Below, in pieces: positions 1 through 12,003 of a stretch of 64,000 bases of DNA. Source of the stretch: Pseudorasbora parva. Lineage: Eukaryota; Chordata; Actinopteri; Cypriniformes; Gobionidae. The position numbers and the translations under genes are program-made. Numbering within the stretch: position 1 is the stretch's first letter; every line of letters starts with the position of its first letter. The notes under the pieces were generated by a model, which worked only from the letters and a program-made list of their open reading frames with translations, had not been told where the DNA came from and made no database searches. The stretch is from the NCBI RefSeq assembly GCF_024679245.1, contig NC_090182.1:40622547-40686546 (forward strand), in the 5' to 3' direction.

Positions 1-148
1 AACAGCTGCGCCACCGCGCTGCACGAAACAAGAGGGCCAGGCATCCTGGGACGAGGCAGCCGTACACTCCACTACTGAACCTCTGCTTTCATCAGACTTA
101 CACAACACATGGTGCGCTGCAGGGCCATGTCAGCTAGTGACAGCTGCA

Positions 149-183
149 GAATGGTCTCTCTCTCTCTCTCCCTCTCTCTCTCT

Positions 184-249
<66 letters not shown>
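149..249. repeat. (TC)n microsatellite
   Basis: About 100 bp of nearly pure TC/CT with a few CC interruptions. The rest of 1-574 shows no gene. Confidence 0.95.
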
Positions 250-252
<3 letters not shown>

Positions 253-886
253 GTGTGCGTGTGCTGCTATACTTAGTCAGAATGCACTGAGATATATGAG
301 CTCACTGCTTTTAATCACAGTATGGTATTTATATATTAGTCATTTCACATGCAAATGCTGTAGCTTGAGGTGCAGTGATTATATAGCAGAAGTTGCTGGA
401 TTGCAAACGCTTGGGTTCATGTAGGCATTATTTCTCATCCTCAGAGGAAAGGTTTAGCATCGTACAGCAAATTTTTGCAGGTGAAATCCATATGATCGGA
501 AATTGCGCGTTAGGGCAAAAGTTAAGTCATGCGGAACAGAAAGCTGCTTGCGATTTAAAAGTGACTCCTGTGTGAGCTGGCTGATCAGCCACAACATTTA
601 AAACCACCTGCCTATTATCCTGTAGGCCCCCCTTGTGCTGCCAAAACAGATCTGATGCGTCAAGACATGGACTCCACAAGACCTCTGAACGTGTCCTGCG
701 GTTTTTGGCATTGAGATCCTTCAAATCCTGCAAGTTCCGAGGAAGGGCCACCATGGATCGGATCTTTAGATGCTTAATGGGTTGGGATTTGGAGAATTTG
801 GAGACCATGGAAACAACTTGGCCTCTTTGTCATGTTCCTCGAACCATTCCTGAACAGCTTTTTCAGTGTGGAAGGCTGCATTATAC

Positions 887-1413
887 TAGCCTGACAAGCC
901 AGACCCACATCAAGATGTTTGGTCTGGAAACTCACCATTGACAGCTCAATCTGAGGGGCGGGATAAACGGTTGTCTTTCAAACTCCCTCTGCACGCGATA
1001 GGATAGCGCTACACCAACCAGAGCAACGAAGGTGAAGCAGAGCTCGCTGACTGATTAAACATTCGCCGTATCCAGTCGGCTAAACTACGAACACATCTTC
1101 CCTTTTTAAGAATGACTTCAGTGCCGTTCTTTGTCCTTTTCTCAGAGAAAAGCTTAACTCCAAGTCTTCCAGAGTCGCAGTCAAAGCTGATTCTAAAGAC
1201 CGCCGCCGTTTGCCAGTTTCTGTGTTTACTAGAAGCACGCAAACGCAACTCGGCCGTTGTCATTATGGCCCCGCCCGCCGACTCTATACATGATGTGATT
1301 GGGCCGTCCAGATTTTGAGGAACACAGCTCAGAAGGGTATTGAGAGTTCCTAGACGACACTTGCGGGCAAATTAAATTTGCTGCCGCTAGGGTGCGTCTA
1401 GATTTCTAGGCTA
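887..1413. mobile_element. Non-autonomous element, copy 1, with 9-bp target duplication
   Basis: 527 bp starting TAGCCTGACAAGCCAG and ending CTAGGCTA, so TAGCCT ends are inverted. It is flanked by GCATTATAC (878-886) and GCATTATCC (1414-1422), one mismatch in 9. It interrupts the old Tc1-like transposase. Most of its length matches copy 2 at 2122-2620. No coding potential is recognised. Confidence 0.8.
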
Positions 1414-2121
1414 GCATTATCCTGCATATTAAACCACCATTCTCATGAAGGGGTGTACGTGGTCTGCAACAAACTTTAGGTGGCTTGTGACCAAAGTAGC
1501 ATCCACATGAATGCCAGAACCCAAGGTTTCCCAGCAGGATATTGCCTTTAGAGCATCACAATCCCTCCACAGCCTGCCCTCTTTCCACAGTGTATCCTGC
1601 TGGTCTCTTCCCCAGTTAAATGACAAACACGCACCCTTTTCTAAAAGAAAACATGAATCATAAGACCAGGTGACCTTTTTCATTGCTCCAGGGTCCAGTT
1701 CTGACGATCACATGGCCATTGTAGGCGCTTACACAGCCCCTTTCGCACCAAACTGTACACTGACACTTTTGTATCTTGAGAAGCATTAAGTTTTCTAGCA
1801 GTTGTTCTGTGTGATTGGACCAAGAGTGCCCAAATGTTTTGATCGCCCCCGGATGGGCAGCCCCAGTATAGGTCATAAACCCTGCCCTCTCCATATAATC
1901 GAATGGGATGGTATACAAAATAAACAAATTACAATTAAAATATTTTTTTTTTCCAAAGATGGTTTCTGTCATTTTAGGTTGTTATCATACTGATGTAAGT
2001 GTTCGTTTAAAATAATAATAATTTGGTTTTAGTTATTTGATGCTATTAAAAGTGACGTCATGATTGACAGCTGTGATTGACAGCTTCTCTGAGTGAAGTA
2101 GCCACTGAAGTGCCAACGGAC

Positions 2122-2620
2122 TAGCCTGACAAGCCAGAGCCACATCAAGATGTTTGGTCTGGGAACTCACTATTGACAGCTCAATCTGAGGGGCGGGATA
2201 AACGGTTGTCTTTCAAACTCCCTCTGCACACGATAGGATAGCGCTACAACCAACCAGAGCGACAAAGGTGAAGCGGAGCTACGAGCGAATTGACAGATTA
2301 AACTTTCACCGTATCCGGTAGGCAAAACTCCGAACACATCTTCCCTTTTTAAGAATGACTTCAGTGCCGTTCTTTGTTCTTTTCTCAGAGAAAAGCTTAA
2401 CTCCAAGTCTTCCAGAGTCACGGTCAAAGCTGATTCAACAGACCGCCGTTCCCCAGCTTCTGTGTTTACTAGAAGCACACAAACGCAACTCTGCCGTCTT
2501 TATGTTAAGCCCCGCCCACTGACTCTATACACGATGTGATTGGCCTGACCAGAGTTTGGTTTTTACAGCTCAGACGTGTATTAAGAGCTGCCGCTAGGGT
2601 GCGTCTAGATTTCTAGGCTA
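2122..2620. mobile_element. Non-autonomous element, copy 2, with perfect 9-bp target duplication
   Basis: 499 bp, same ends as the copy at 887-1413 and the same orientation. It is flanked by identical CCAACGGAC at 2113-2121 and 2621-2629. A 9-bp duplication is more typical of Mutator-like than of hAT elements, but the short ends do not settle the family. Confidence 0.85.
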
Positions 2621-2648
2621 CCAACGGACTTTTTCCGGGGGGAGATTG

Positions 2649-3072
2649 CACTGTAAATTTTTTTTTAGAAAAAAAGTTACCTGGTTGCCTTAAAATTTTG
2701 AGTTCATTGAAATTAATAAGTTCATTGAGTTAATACAATGACAATTTTTGGAGATTCGACAACCTTTATTAAAATATTATTAAAAGATTTTGTAAGCATA
2801 TTGGGTAATTGTGTGTGTTTTATTTCTGATGACGCAGTGAAACATGACAAATAGTGCTATTTTCATGATTTATCACATTTTTATGTGGTTCAGATACAAA
2901 AATATTTTGAGTTTCTGTTTATTAAACAAATTTCCTTTATTGTATTAACTCACATTTTTAATTTCAATAAACTCAAAATTTTAAGGCAACCAGGTAACTT
3001 TTTTTCTATTTTTTTTTTAGCTTTACTTTTTTAAGTTACACCAACAAAAACTAACCAAATTTTTTTACAGTG
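2649..3072. mobile_element. MITE with CACTGTAAA ends
   Basis: The left arm (2649-2725: CACTGTAAATTT, AAAGTTACCTGGTTGCC) is inverted on the right (2958-3072: GGCAACCAGGTAACTTT, TTTACAGTG). It is a short foldback-type DNA element with no coding sequence. Confidence 0.75.
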
Positions 3073-5411
3073 TGGAGCTTCAACATCACGCTCACTACTG
3101 TGCATCACATGATCACATGATTGGCAGTGTAATGACACCCCCCCTCCCCCCTCCCAAGCGCCTGCTTACAATTCCTAAATCATGTTTATGCTTGAATGTG
3201 CGTCGTTCACCATTTTCAGTCAATGGATCAGACCAGGCGGGCTAGCTTTCGCTCCTAATATACATTAATGAGACTTGGATGCTCATGACCCTGACGCTGG
3301 TTCACCAGTTGTCCTTCCTTGCACCACTTTTAAGTAGTTACCACTGCATACAAGGAACACCCCACAAGTTTTAAGGTTGCTCGACCCAGCTGTCTAGCCA
3401 TCACTATTTGGCCGTTGTCAGTCATTCAGATCTTACCCATTTTGACAGGTGCCAGTGTTACGATATAAAGTAATCAGTGTCATTCACTTTACCCATCAGT
3501 GGTTTTAATGTTGTGGCAGATCAGTGTGCATCACAACCAGTGTTGCCACAGTTACTTTGAAAAAGTAATCTGATTACTGATTACTCCTTTAAAAAGTAAC
3601 TTAGTTACTTTACAGATTACTTGATTTTAAAAGTAACTAAGTTAGATTACAAGTTACTTTATTAGTTACATTCAGCAGTTGGCGACAACACCCCTGCCGT
3701 CTCAAAATAGAAATGACAACCGTTTTTGGCAACACACTTTATTGCATTTATGCCCGAGACTGACGGCCCCGACTTTTTTACGCCCCCTTTTTTAGGCTTC
3801 TCCTTCGTTTTATATTTATTTTAATAATTAAAATGAACAATGAGATGTGCTGGTGGAAACAACATGAGACCATGATAGCTTGCGCCACTGTCAAGATATG
3901 GCTTGCACAGGGTTAAAGAGTCCGTTTCTTCAGTGCAGCTGCTAGAGTTATGGCCTTTTTACAACCGGTTCCTTCATTCATTTTCTCTGACCAGGTATCT
4001 ATCTGATTGCGAAATGACTAGGAGTAGGCCTAAATGCCTTCCGAGAGTCTTTCGAGACGTATTTAATTCAGATCACTCAAACAAACCAATTCAGAAGGTG
4101 TATGAAAGCATTTCAAACTAAACCGGACAAATGTAAATATATCTGGTTGTTTAAACCACATGTGTAAATTTTACTCCTGGCAAATAATTAAAAAATAAAT
4201 GTGTGAGAGCGTGTTATGTTGTAGTCAGATAGATATGATGGTGCTACTGCAACATCGCTGCAAATGAATAAAGCAAGCCAACGCATATGGCCGTAAATGA
4301 AACTTTAAAATAAGTCACACAAAACACAATCATCTTCATTATAAATTAATGAGACTAATGATCTTACCAGTGCTTAGGTCTCTCTCTCTCTCTCATATTG
4401 CGATCTTTGAATTTGAAATGGGCTGCTGAATAAAATGCTGGAATCTTTTGCTTTGATGTGAACTCCGTTAAATGAGCATATACTGCGGGAATTGAAGATC
4501 GGATTTATATTAATTTTGCTGAAGTGTAAGGTAGGCTATAAGACAACCTGCATGTACTTTTGTTTTGTTTGTTTAGATTGTGTAGCCCGTTTCGTTTTTT
4601 TGAGCGCCGTTGCGAGCAGTAGGCTAATCTATCAGCCTGCCTCAGCTCGTCAAAAATGCCTTTGTGGTGGTATAATAACTAGCCTACTTTGTTTTTAATG
4701 TCAAAGTAGTTATATTTCGTTTCGTTTATTTTTTAAGTTCATTTAGAAAAAATGTTTAGAGCAAATTTTGTTTGTTAAATTAAAGTTTTAATTTTTAAAA
4801 CTAGTTAACCGCATGTTTAATAGCCTAGTCTCTCAAACCAACTCTTGAATTGTCTTGCCTATATAAACTTTAATTTAACAAACAAAAAATTGCTCTGAAC
4901 ATTTTCTAAATTAGGATAATAAAAAAACGAAACGAAAAATAACTACTTTGACATTAAAAACAAAACTGAACTATTTTAATGGCTGCAACAATGTAAAAAG
5001 TAAAAAAAATAAATAAAAAACACGGCTCCAGCCCCCAGGCTGAAAATTTTGATAAGCTGTCGTTTTTAACTATGGAAAATTACTAAAATAGTAACTCACA
5101 GTGACTTGCAGGGGCGTAGCCATCTTTTCAGAAGTGAGGGGGACAGAAATGTCGTAATACCATTTTTTTTTTTTTTTTTTTTGGACCAATATAATTTATC
5201 GCATCTCTTGCTTTTAATTGGGCAAGATATCAAATACACTGCTGAAAAATAACCAATAATTAATATCTATAATATTATTCTCCTATTCTCCTATTTGTTT
5301 TGCCAATTTTATGATTGGTTTATATACTACAAACACTTCTGCATTAAGACTCCATAGATTTTATGCAATGTAAAAAAAATATATATATATATTCTGATGT
5401 AACTCATCTGT

Positions 5412-5965
5412 TCTCTATGTAAATATATAGTAAAATGTAATTTATTCCTGTGATCAAAGCTGAATTTATCATCATTACTCCAGTCTTCAGTGTCACATGA
5501 TCCTTCACTAATCATTCCCATATGAGGATCTGATGATCAACACACATTTAGGATTATTATCAGTTGTGCTGCTCATGGTGATGCTTAATTTTCTAAACAT
5601 TTGTGGTAAAATTAAAAAAGAGAGAAATTAATACTTTTATTGATCAGACATGCATTAAATTGATCACAAGTGATATTTTTAATATTACAAATTAGATAAT
5701 TTATTTAATAAATGCAAATAAATGCTGTCCATTGAACTTTCTATTCATTAAAGAATCCTGAAAAATAACATGTAGGCTATCATGGTTTCCACAACATTTT
5801 GGGAACTGTTTTCAACACAGATAATAATCATAAATGTTTCTTGATTATGAAATCCTCATCTGAGAATGATGAAGGATCATGTGACACTGAAGACTGGAGT
5901 AATGATGATAAATTCAGCTTTGATCACAGGAATAAATTACTATATATTCTCATAGGAAAAAAAGC
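5412..5965. repeat. Long inverted repeat of a common ACTGAAGACTGGAGTAATGA repeat
   Basis: Arms at about 5412-5565 and 5810-5965 are reverse complements over about 150 bp (GTGATCAAAGCTGAATTTA..., TCACATGATCCTTC). They are separated by about 245 bp. Single-arm relatives occur at 44347-44432 (+), 56119-56180 (-) and 59320-59372 (-), so this is a widely dispersed family. Confidence 0.8.
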
Positions 5966-6436
5966 GGTTTTAATGTGTAATAATGTTCAAAATATTACTG
6001 TTTTAACTATTTTCGATTACATAAATGCAGCCGTGGTGAGCAGAATACTAAACATTAAAAAAGCTGCATTATTCATATGATACTTTATTGTCAATAAATA
6101 GCCTACATTGAGATGACTTAAAAAACACACATAAAGCATATATTGTCGCAATCGTCTGATTGTCGTCGTCACGTTTCATCATCATAACGATTGTTTTACT
6201 TCAGCTGCAGCTCCAGCTTCACAGGGTATTACGAATCCACTTTTGGACTTTCTGTGAGAGCGCCCTCCTCATATTAAGATTCTGAAAAAATTACAGGTCA
6301 TGCATAGATAATTTTTTGTCTCTGAGTTTAAATCTTGATGTATTCACATTGGTTTCTATGTATAAATACACTTGCCCCTGACCTCAAGAAGCGCGCTATC
6401 AACCGAGTTTAGAGAAGGCTGTCGTTAGCGTTCCTT

Positions 6437-6530
6437 TTAACTTGTCCGCCCCCGCACAGGGTAACGCCGGTTCGAATCCCGCTCGGAGCGGGTCGACTAG
6501 GATCGGTGAGACCCAGTAAAAGTGCGGGGG
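6437..6530 (+). repeat. tRNA-like (B-box) segment, possible SINE fragment
   Basis: GGTTCGAATCC at 6468-6478 is a perfect RNA polymerase III B box. The flanking bases can form four of five T-stem pairs. I cannot find a convincing A box or cloverleaf, so it is called a SINE-like fragment rather than a tRNA gene. Confidence 0.35.
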
Positions 6531-8206
6531 ACGAAAATACATTTTATTAAAAGTGAGGGGGACACGTCCCCCGCGTCCCCCGCGTAATCTACGCCCATGG
6601 TGACTTGGATAAGTAACTTTAATCTGATTACTGGTTTGGAAATAGTAACGCGTTAGATTACTCGTTACTGGAAAAAAGTAGTCAGATTAGAGTAACGCGT
6701 TACTATGTAACGCGTTACTGGCATCACTGATCACAACACTGTTGGCAATAGACATTTTTTTGTCTAAAATGTAGCTAATGTGACTGGACCTAAAGGTGTT
6801 ATTTTGCAACACTCACATGCTCTGTCTATAGACCTTTTGTTCTAGAGAAACAAGCACGCAGCTATCTTTAGAATTTTGGTGTTTGAACAACATTTTTTTG
6901 CAGGTAGATTTGTATATTTCTATAGCATCACTGTCAAAGAGTAATTAGCTGGTGAAGTGAATTTTCTTGTAGAGTTAAAGAGTATATTGCAGGTTAATTG
7001 TTTTCCAAGATGAATATATAACCTTGTATGAAATGCCATATGAAAAGGTAATGCAGGATTTAAAATGTTTTTAAAAGACATAAGAGCACAATTTTAGTAT
7101 ATAAAGTGGCCGCTTCGTTGGCTGTTTGCAAAAAACGCTGTTTTTTCAACATCGCGTCATATTACGTCACGAGAGGGAGTTGTGCGCCAAGCTCTGTGTT
7201 GGCTCAGTGCAGAATAGGTTGGTATTCTGTAGTAATCAGTGTATTTTCTGTAGTTTTTCCTATTTCAATTTATCATTGTCATAGAAAATTATTGTGTCCA
7301 GCCTGTCAGGACAGGTTTCCTAAAAAAAATTAGAGAAGCCTGCATCGTGGCATTTTGTGCAGGTGAAGAGACGGGACTTCCCTTGTGCGTCGACACATGC
7401 AGCACTTTACACCGCAAATTATCATCCTAGCGATAAGATGGAGTTCAACATTGCAATACTCATGTATTGTTAAAAGATAATAATAAACAATTAAACACCC
7501 ACAATCAGTGCTTCTTTGTTGTTATTTTTATGTGAATCAATTTCAACATTGATGAATACAAAGTAGTACATAGGCTACATAAAAACAAATGCATAGTCTT
7601 ACACTTAAAAAAATCTGGAATTATGCGCTGATAACAAACATTATTCATGCCATATACATTCAAGTTCACTCAAATACATACTCAAAACATCATATACATC
7701 CTTACGCTATCAGTGAATCAGCACAAAATAAACCGATAACAGAATGAGTGAATAAAGGATAACATGTAACAATGTTATACTGTCTGTAGTTCAGCCGCGG
7801 CGGGAGATGTGACGGTCACAGATCCTTCAGAGATGCAGCTAAAAAAAAAAACATGAACTGTGCACTGTAACTGAGGCAGCATACACTGTAGCACGAGCTT
7901 TCGCATTAAACAGAGACTATAGCTTTCAATGTTGCTGCTAAAAAATCGTCTGCAAGCTCATATGATAGCAAAAACCGCATTGTGTACGCCCGGCTTTAAC
8001 GTTTAGTGTGACGGATATTAACGAGTGTGACTTATGCCAGATGGTCAGAACTTATTATTAGTTTGTTATCAATACTCCTAAATGACCAATACCATCTTTG
8101 CAATTACCTGATACATGATAATTATCTATAAAGCATTGTAATCTGAGCAGTGTTCATATGCTAACATAACGTTATAACATGAGCTATCTGTAACATACCG
8201 CTCTGA

Positions 8207-9435
8207 GACTGAAGGGGGGGTGAAATACTGTTTCATGCATACTGAGCTTTTTACACTGTTAAAGACTTGGATACCTATCCTAAACATAGACAAAGTTTCA
8301 AACACTAAGTTGGACGTTTGATGGAGTATTTCTGTGTCAAAAATACTCCTTCTGGTTTCTCACACGTTTTTTTCGAGTATGGGTCCGCTTGACATCGACA
8401 GAGCGGAAGGTGCTTGTAGGGGCCGTATGGGCTCTTCTCCCGGAAGGGTGCGCGCGCGTGCGAAAGAGCAAATGCACAAATGCGATTTGAACGCAGAAAT
8501 GACAAGAAGCGTCACATCACGGTTCGGTCGTGTCGCAATAGTGGATCTCCACGGTCACTGCTGTCACAGGACTTCACCAAATCAACAAGAAGTGTGTTTT
8601 TGACGGAGCGGTCCCAGCGATAAAGGTTCACGGTCCTGCTTTGGAAGCAGGCGGTGAGTAAAACTGCTTCAAATGTCTATGTTGTTGGCTATCGTCGCGC
8701 AAGTAAACATCAGTAAACAACACGATCGTGTGTACGTTGGTTAATTTATCAATGCAGCATGCGATGTATGGGGTGTGTTTTAATTAGCTGACTAATTTGT
8801 CAGTTTGTTTATTGTAAAACCACCCAAACATAAAGCTAGGCTAGGGGACGTTCTCACAAAGTGTGCTTTTTCATTCAAATGCGCTAACGTTACTCCATTG
8901 TTTTTTTATACACTATCTGACGTGCAAAACCGTTTTGCTTGCTACTGCTAAGGTTTAGTCGCATACAATAGTCCATAAACCAAATCATGTCCTCATAAAC
9001 CACGAGTAAAGACACACAAATGTTGACAGGCCACTAAATACAGTACATACCACAGAGACGGACGTCCTGCTGTTGCTGTATCTCCTGTTCAATTTATTTC
9101 AGCCTCCAAATCTGATTCTGAATCATCTGTATTAGTTGAATCTGATTGATAGCCATGGTTTATTAGAGTAACGTTTTCTTTTTCACGCTTGAGGATGACA
9201 GCTTTCAGCAATCTCTCGTGCAGTAGCTGCGCGCTCGTCATTCTTTAGCTCCGCCCACACGATACGCCTCCAGCCGCTTGTTTTTTTCTGGAAAGACTCG
9301 GTACAGCCTAGCTTTCTTTTATAAATATAATAAAACTAAAGACTTTTCGGAGATATGAAGGATGCAATACTACTCTATAGGTACTCAAGATTGACGTGAG
9401 ATTGACTGAAACTGAGTGTTTGACACCCCCCTTTA
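8207..9435. mobile_element. Nested element with GGGGGGTG ends
   Basis: The left end near 8207 (GAAGGGGGGGTGAAATACTG) is inverted near 9405-9435 (GAGTGTTTGACACCCCCCTT). The interior has a GC-rich block at 8380-8650 and no protein match. Confidence 0.55.
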
Positions 9436-9594
9436 AAGATCCAAACGCATTCTTTTTTTGAAGAGTCATAGTCGTAGTCCATAAAACAGGCATACACAGG
9501 CAAGCAGTCCAAAAAGGCAAACAAAACAGGGACCGGCAAAAGGGTAATCCACAAAGAAGGCAAGAAATCCAAGACCAAGAGACACGAAACCATA

Positions 9595-9702
9595 CCACAG
9601 AAACCACAGAAACCACAGAAACCACAGAAACCACAGAAACCACAGAAACCACAGAAACCACAGAAACCACAGAAACCACAGAAACCACAGAAACCACAGA
9701 AA
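9595..9702. repeat. Minisatellite, 9-bp unit CCACAGAAA, 12 copies
   Basis: Twelve head-to-tail CCACAGAAA units with no interruptions. Translated on the minus strand they give a spurious Val-Val-Ser open frame. Confidence 0.95.
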
Positions 9703-10319
9703 CTCTCAAAATGCAGTTGACACTAAACAAGACTTTGCAGTGCATGACAGAGTGAAAATGGCATTTAAAGGCAGAGGTAATGAGATGATGAGACACAGGT
9801 GTAAACAGTGAGCGCTAATGAGTCCGGGCAAATGATTATGGGTAATGTAGTCTTTGATAGGATGACGGTCCGGGTTGAAGTGCCCTCTGGTGGTGATCAC
9901 GGGCACTCACAATGGTGAATTGTAACACTAACTGTCTCTAACCTGCTCTGTTTTCCACTGTTTCTCCTCCTCACACAACAGCTCAATTCATCTCCTCTAA
10001 TCGTTGTTCTGCTTAATCCCGGCCTGTCCCTTATTGTGTGTCATAATTGTATGACTGTGGTCTGCCATATGAGTATTAATAAACAATTATAATTTCCTCA
10101 GCGTCCGAACTGTCATTGCGATTCATTGTTTTCCTATCGTTGAAATTCACTGCACCCCCTCTCGTTATGTCACTTCCGGTTTGGCCATTTTTAGATGCGG
10201 AAGTAAAAATTTCTCACAAAAAAACGACTCAAAAAGCCTTATTAGCGTATTTATAAGTATATTTTAAAGAAAATCTAGGTCCTACATTATTTTTCTATAC
10301 ACTGACTCACTGGAGTCTC
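9703..10319. repeat. Unclassified repeat-like stretch, no gene
   Basis: Together with 9440-9594 this has the look of an interspersed element (CCCTCTGGTGGTGATCACGGGC, tandem short words), but neither ends nor coding sequence are identifiable. Confidence 0.4.
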
Positions 10320-10661
10320 TAACCTGCAATATGCTCTTTAACTATAATTAAGTATTTAAGTTATCATGAGCATTGTAATGTTTGAAGCAGATGTCAGTAG
10401 ACTTGAAAGATTTTAAAACAATTTAATTCATAAATCAATAAGATCTCACCTTCATGATGTGCAAATACAAACCCGAAGGGTTGCACAGGGGCGTCGCAAG
10501 ACCCCTTTTAATGGGGCACGTGCCCCTCTGCCCCAGTATAAATCTGCTGTGCCCCAGAAAAATCTCAAGCTTTAGTTTTTAACATCTTATTTTATTTGAC
10601 ATTGTCAATGTATTTAATTGTTAATCTCACAAATTAATGGATCTTTAAGCAACATAGTAAC

Positions 10662-12003
10662 CAGTTTTGGGCAAGTTACTGAAAATTAATTAGTAAAAGT
10701 TACTAGTTGAAGTAATTCAATTGCTTTTCCAATTACTGTATCAAAAGTAATTAGTTACTATGGAAAGTAAGTCTGCTTTTTAAACGTAAATATGATCAGT
10801 ACTGAACATTCAAACACAATAAACATAATTTTTAGACCTATTTATTGTCATAAACAGGGCAACAGGCCTTCATATCAAGCAGGAGTACAGTATTTAGTGT
10901 CCAGCGCCACCAGCAGTGGTGCAGCTGGGAGAGTTATGGCTTTTTTATACCTGCTCACTTCATTCATTTTTTTCTGACCAGATATATATTCAATTGAGAC
11001 AAGACCAAAAGTATCTGGTTGTTTACAGCCCATATGTCAATTTTACTCCTGGCAAATTGTTAAAAAAATAAACGTGTGAGCGTGTTACCTATATGTTGTA
11101 GTCGGCTAAAGCAAGCCAACACGCAAATGACCGCAAGGAAAACTGAAAGTAAAGTCTTAGATGCTCAAAAACAAAATCATCTTCATTACAGCTAATGAGA
11201 CTAAATGATCTTACCGGTGCTTAGGTCGCTCTTTCTTCTACTGCGGTCTTTGATCTTGAAATGAGCTGATGATAAGATGCATCTCGAATCTTTTGCTTTA
11301 ATATTTCGTTGAGTTGAACTCTGTTAAATGTGCATAGCGCGAGAATTGAAGATCTGATTTATATTCATTTTGTGCTTTGTGGAGAGGTATAGGCCAAGGT
11401 AAGACAACTTGCATGTTTTTATTTTTATGTTTTTAGATTGTGTAGACTGTTTCTTTTGCAGCTATAGTCTACGATCAGCCTATAATTTAACTTATCAAAA
11501 ATGCCTTTTTACTGTGGTGGTTACTGTGGTTTACTCTAGCCTAAGTGTTTTTAACTTTTTGTAAATATGTTTTATTATAAGACAAGTCCAGTGTTCCTTT
11601 GAGAGGCTATGGGTTAACTCTCTGTCAGCCACTGGCCACTTGGGTTTGTCACTTAAAAAAATTAAAACTTTTATTTAACCATCAAAAAGATGCTCTAAAC
11701 ATTTTCTAAATTAACTTAATAAAGAAACAAAACGAAATTTAAATACTTGGACATTCAAAACGAAACTGGACTATTTAATGGCTGCAATGTGTGAGGATAA
11801 ATAATAATAAAATAAAAAAACACAGGCCCAGGGCCTAGATTTGAGCTTCTTGTCTGCAAGTGTTTATTTTTCGCAAGCCTAACAAGTAAATCATTTAAAT
11901 TTCAGTAATTGTAATTGCGTTAGTTGATAAAAAAATACTTAGCTACATGCACATTAATGCTAAAAGTATAGGAATTACAGTAGCGTGTTACTTAGCAACA
12001 CTG
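10662..12003. mobile_element. hAT-type element, copy B of the family at 3538
   Basis: Begins CAGTTTTGGGCAAGTTACT and ends GTTACTTAGCAACACTG. Its interior follows copy A closely (GAGTTATGGC, ATCTGGTTGTTTA, TTTTACTCCTGGCAAAT, GATCTTACCGGTGCTTAGGTC). Flanks ATAGTAAC and GTAGCAAC match at six of eight positions, consistent with an old target duplication. It lacks the nested 5109-6599 element. Confidence 0.8.

Larger units (their letters stand above)
1824..3224. mobile_element. Composite insert within the Tc1-like element
   Basis: The Tc1-like sequence stops near GATTGGACCA (about 1814-1823) and resumes at GGATCAGACCA (3225-3235), so about 1.4 kb was inserted there with a degraded target duplication. 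The insert carries the 499-bp element at 2122-2620 and the inverted-repeat element at 2649-3072. Around them is sequence with CCCCGGATGGGCAGCCCC and GTGACGTCATGATTGACAGC, which I take to be the outer element. Confidence 0.55.
575..3529 (-). pseudogene. Old Tc1-like transposon, minus-strand transposase, split by nested insertions
   Basis: The left end (581-606, CTGATCAGCCACAACATTTA...) and right end (about 3497-3526) are inverted repeats of each other. Minus-strand coding remnants are collinear. At 1429-1683 the frame reads KKVTWSYDS, CWETLGSGIHVDATL and VADHVHPFM; at 527-808 it reads LPRNLQDLKDL and WQHKGG, the C-terminus. At 3225-3480 DNA matching the N-terminal part remains. The usual WSDES around the first catalytic Asp is WSYDS. 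The frame is interrupted by an insert at 887-1413 and another at about 1824-3224. Confidence 0.82.
5109..6599. mobile_element. hAT-type element nested in copy A (8-bp target duplication)
   Basis: The ends CAGGGGCGTAG and CTACGCCCATG are inverted with two mismatches. The flanks GTGACTTG at 5101-5108 and 6600-6607 are identical. Just inside each end is GTGAGGGGGACA in direct orientation. It contains a long inverted repeat (5412-5965) and a GC-rich stretch with a tRNA-like B box near 6468. Confidence 0.87.
3538..6729. mobile_element. hAT-type element, copy A (8-bp target duplication), containing a nested hAT
   Basis: The ends CAGTGTTGCCA and TGGCATCACTG are inverted (one mismatch). Identical ATCACAAC flanks lie at 3530-3537 and 6730-6737. 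Ends are rich in AAAGTAATCTGATTACT-type sequence and GTAACGCGTTACT. Its interior (about 3900-4975) matches the element at 10662-12003 over most of its length, and holds an inverted pair at 4684-4800 and 4862-4975. A separate hAT lies inside at 5109-6599. Confidence 0.88.
6973..10343. mobile_element. 3.4-kb inverted-repeat element
   Basis: AGTTAAAGAGTATATTGCAG (from 6973) recurs inverted at 10320-10343 with one mismatch in 24. No transposase is recognised inside. The interior contains a further TIR element (8207-9435), the 9-bp minisatellite at 9595-9702, and GC-rich stretches with CpG sites around 8310-8660. The target duplication is not clear. Confidence 0.7.

Noticed and set aside
137..424. 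Leu-Ser repeat protein
   Set aside because: It is a translation of the (TC)n microsatellite.
6468..6478. tRNA gene
   Set aside because: Only the B box fits. No A box, acceptor stem or anticodon arm could be drawn.
9595..9702. CRISPR-like array
   Set aside because: 9-bp units without spacers are a minisatellite, and the DNA is vertebrate.
9308..9796. 162-codon minus-strand frame with Val-Val-Ser repeats
   Set aside because: It is created by the CCACAGAAA minisatellite; no conserved domain.
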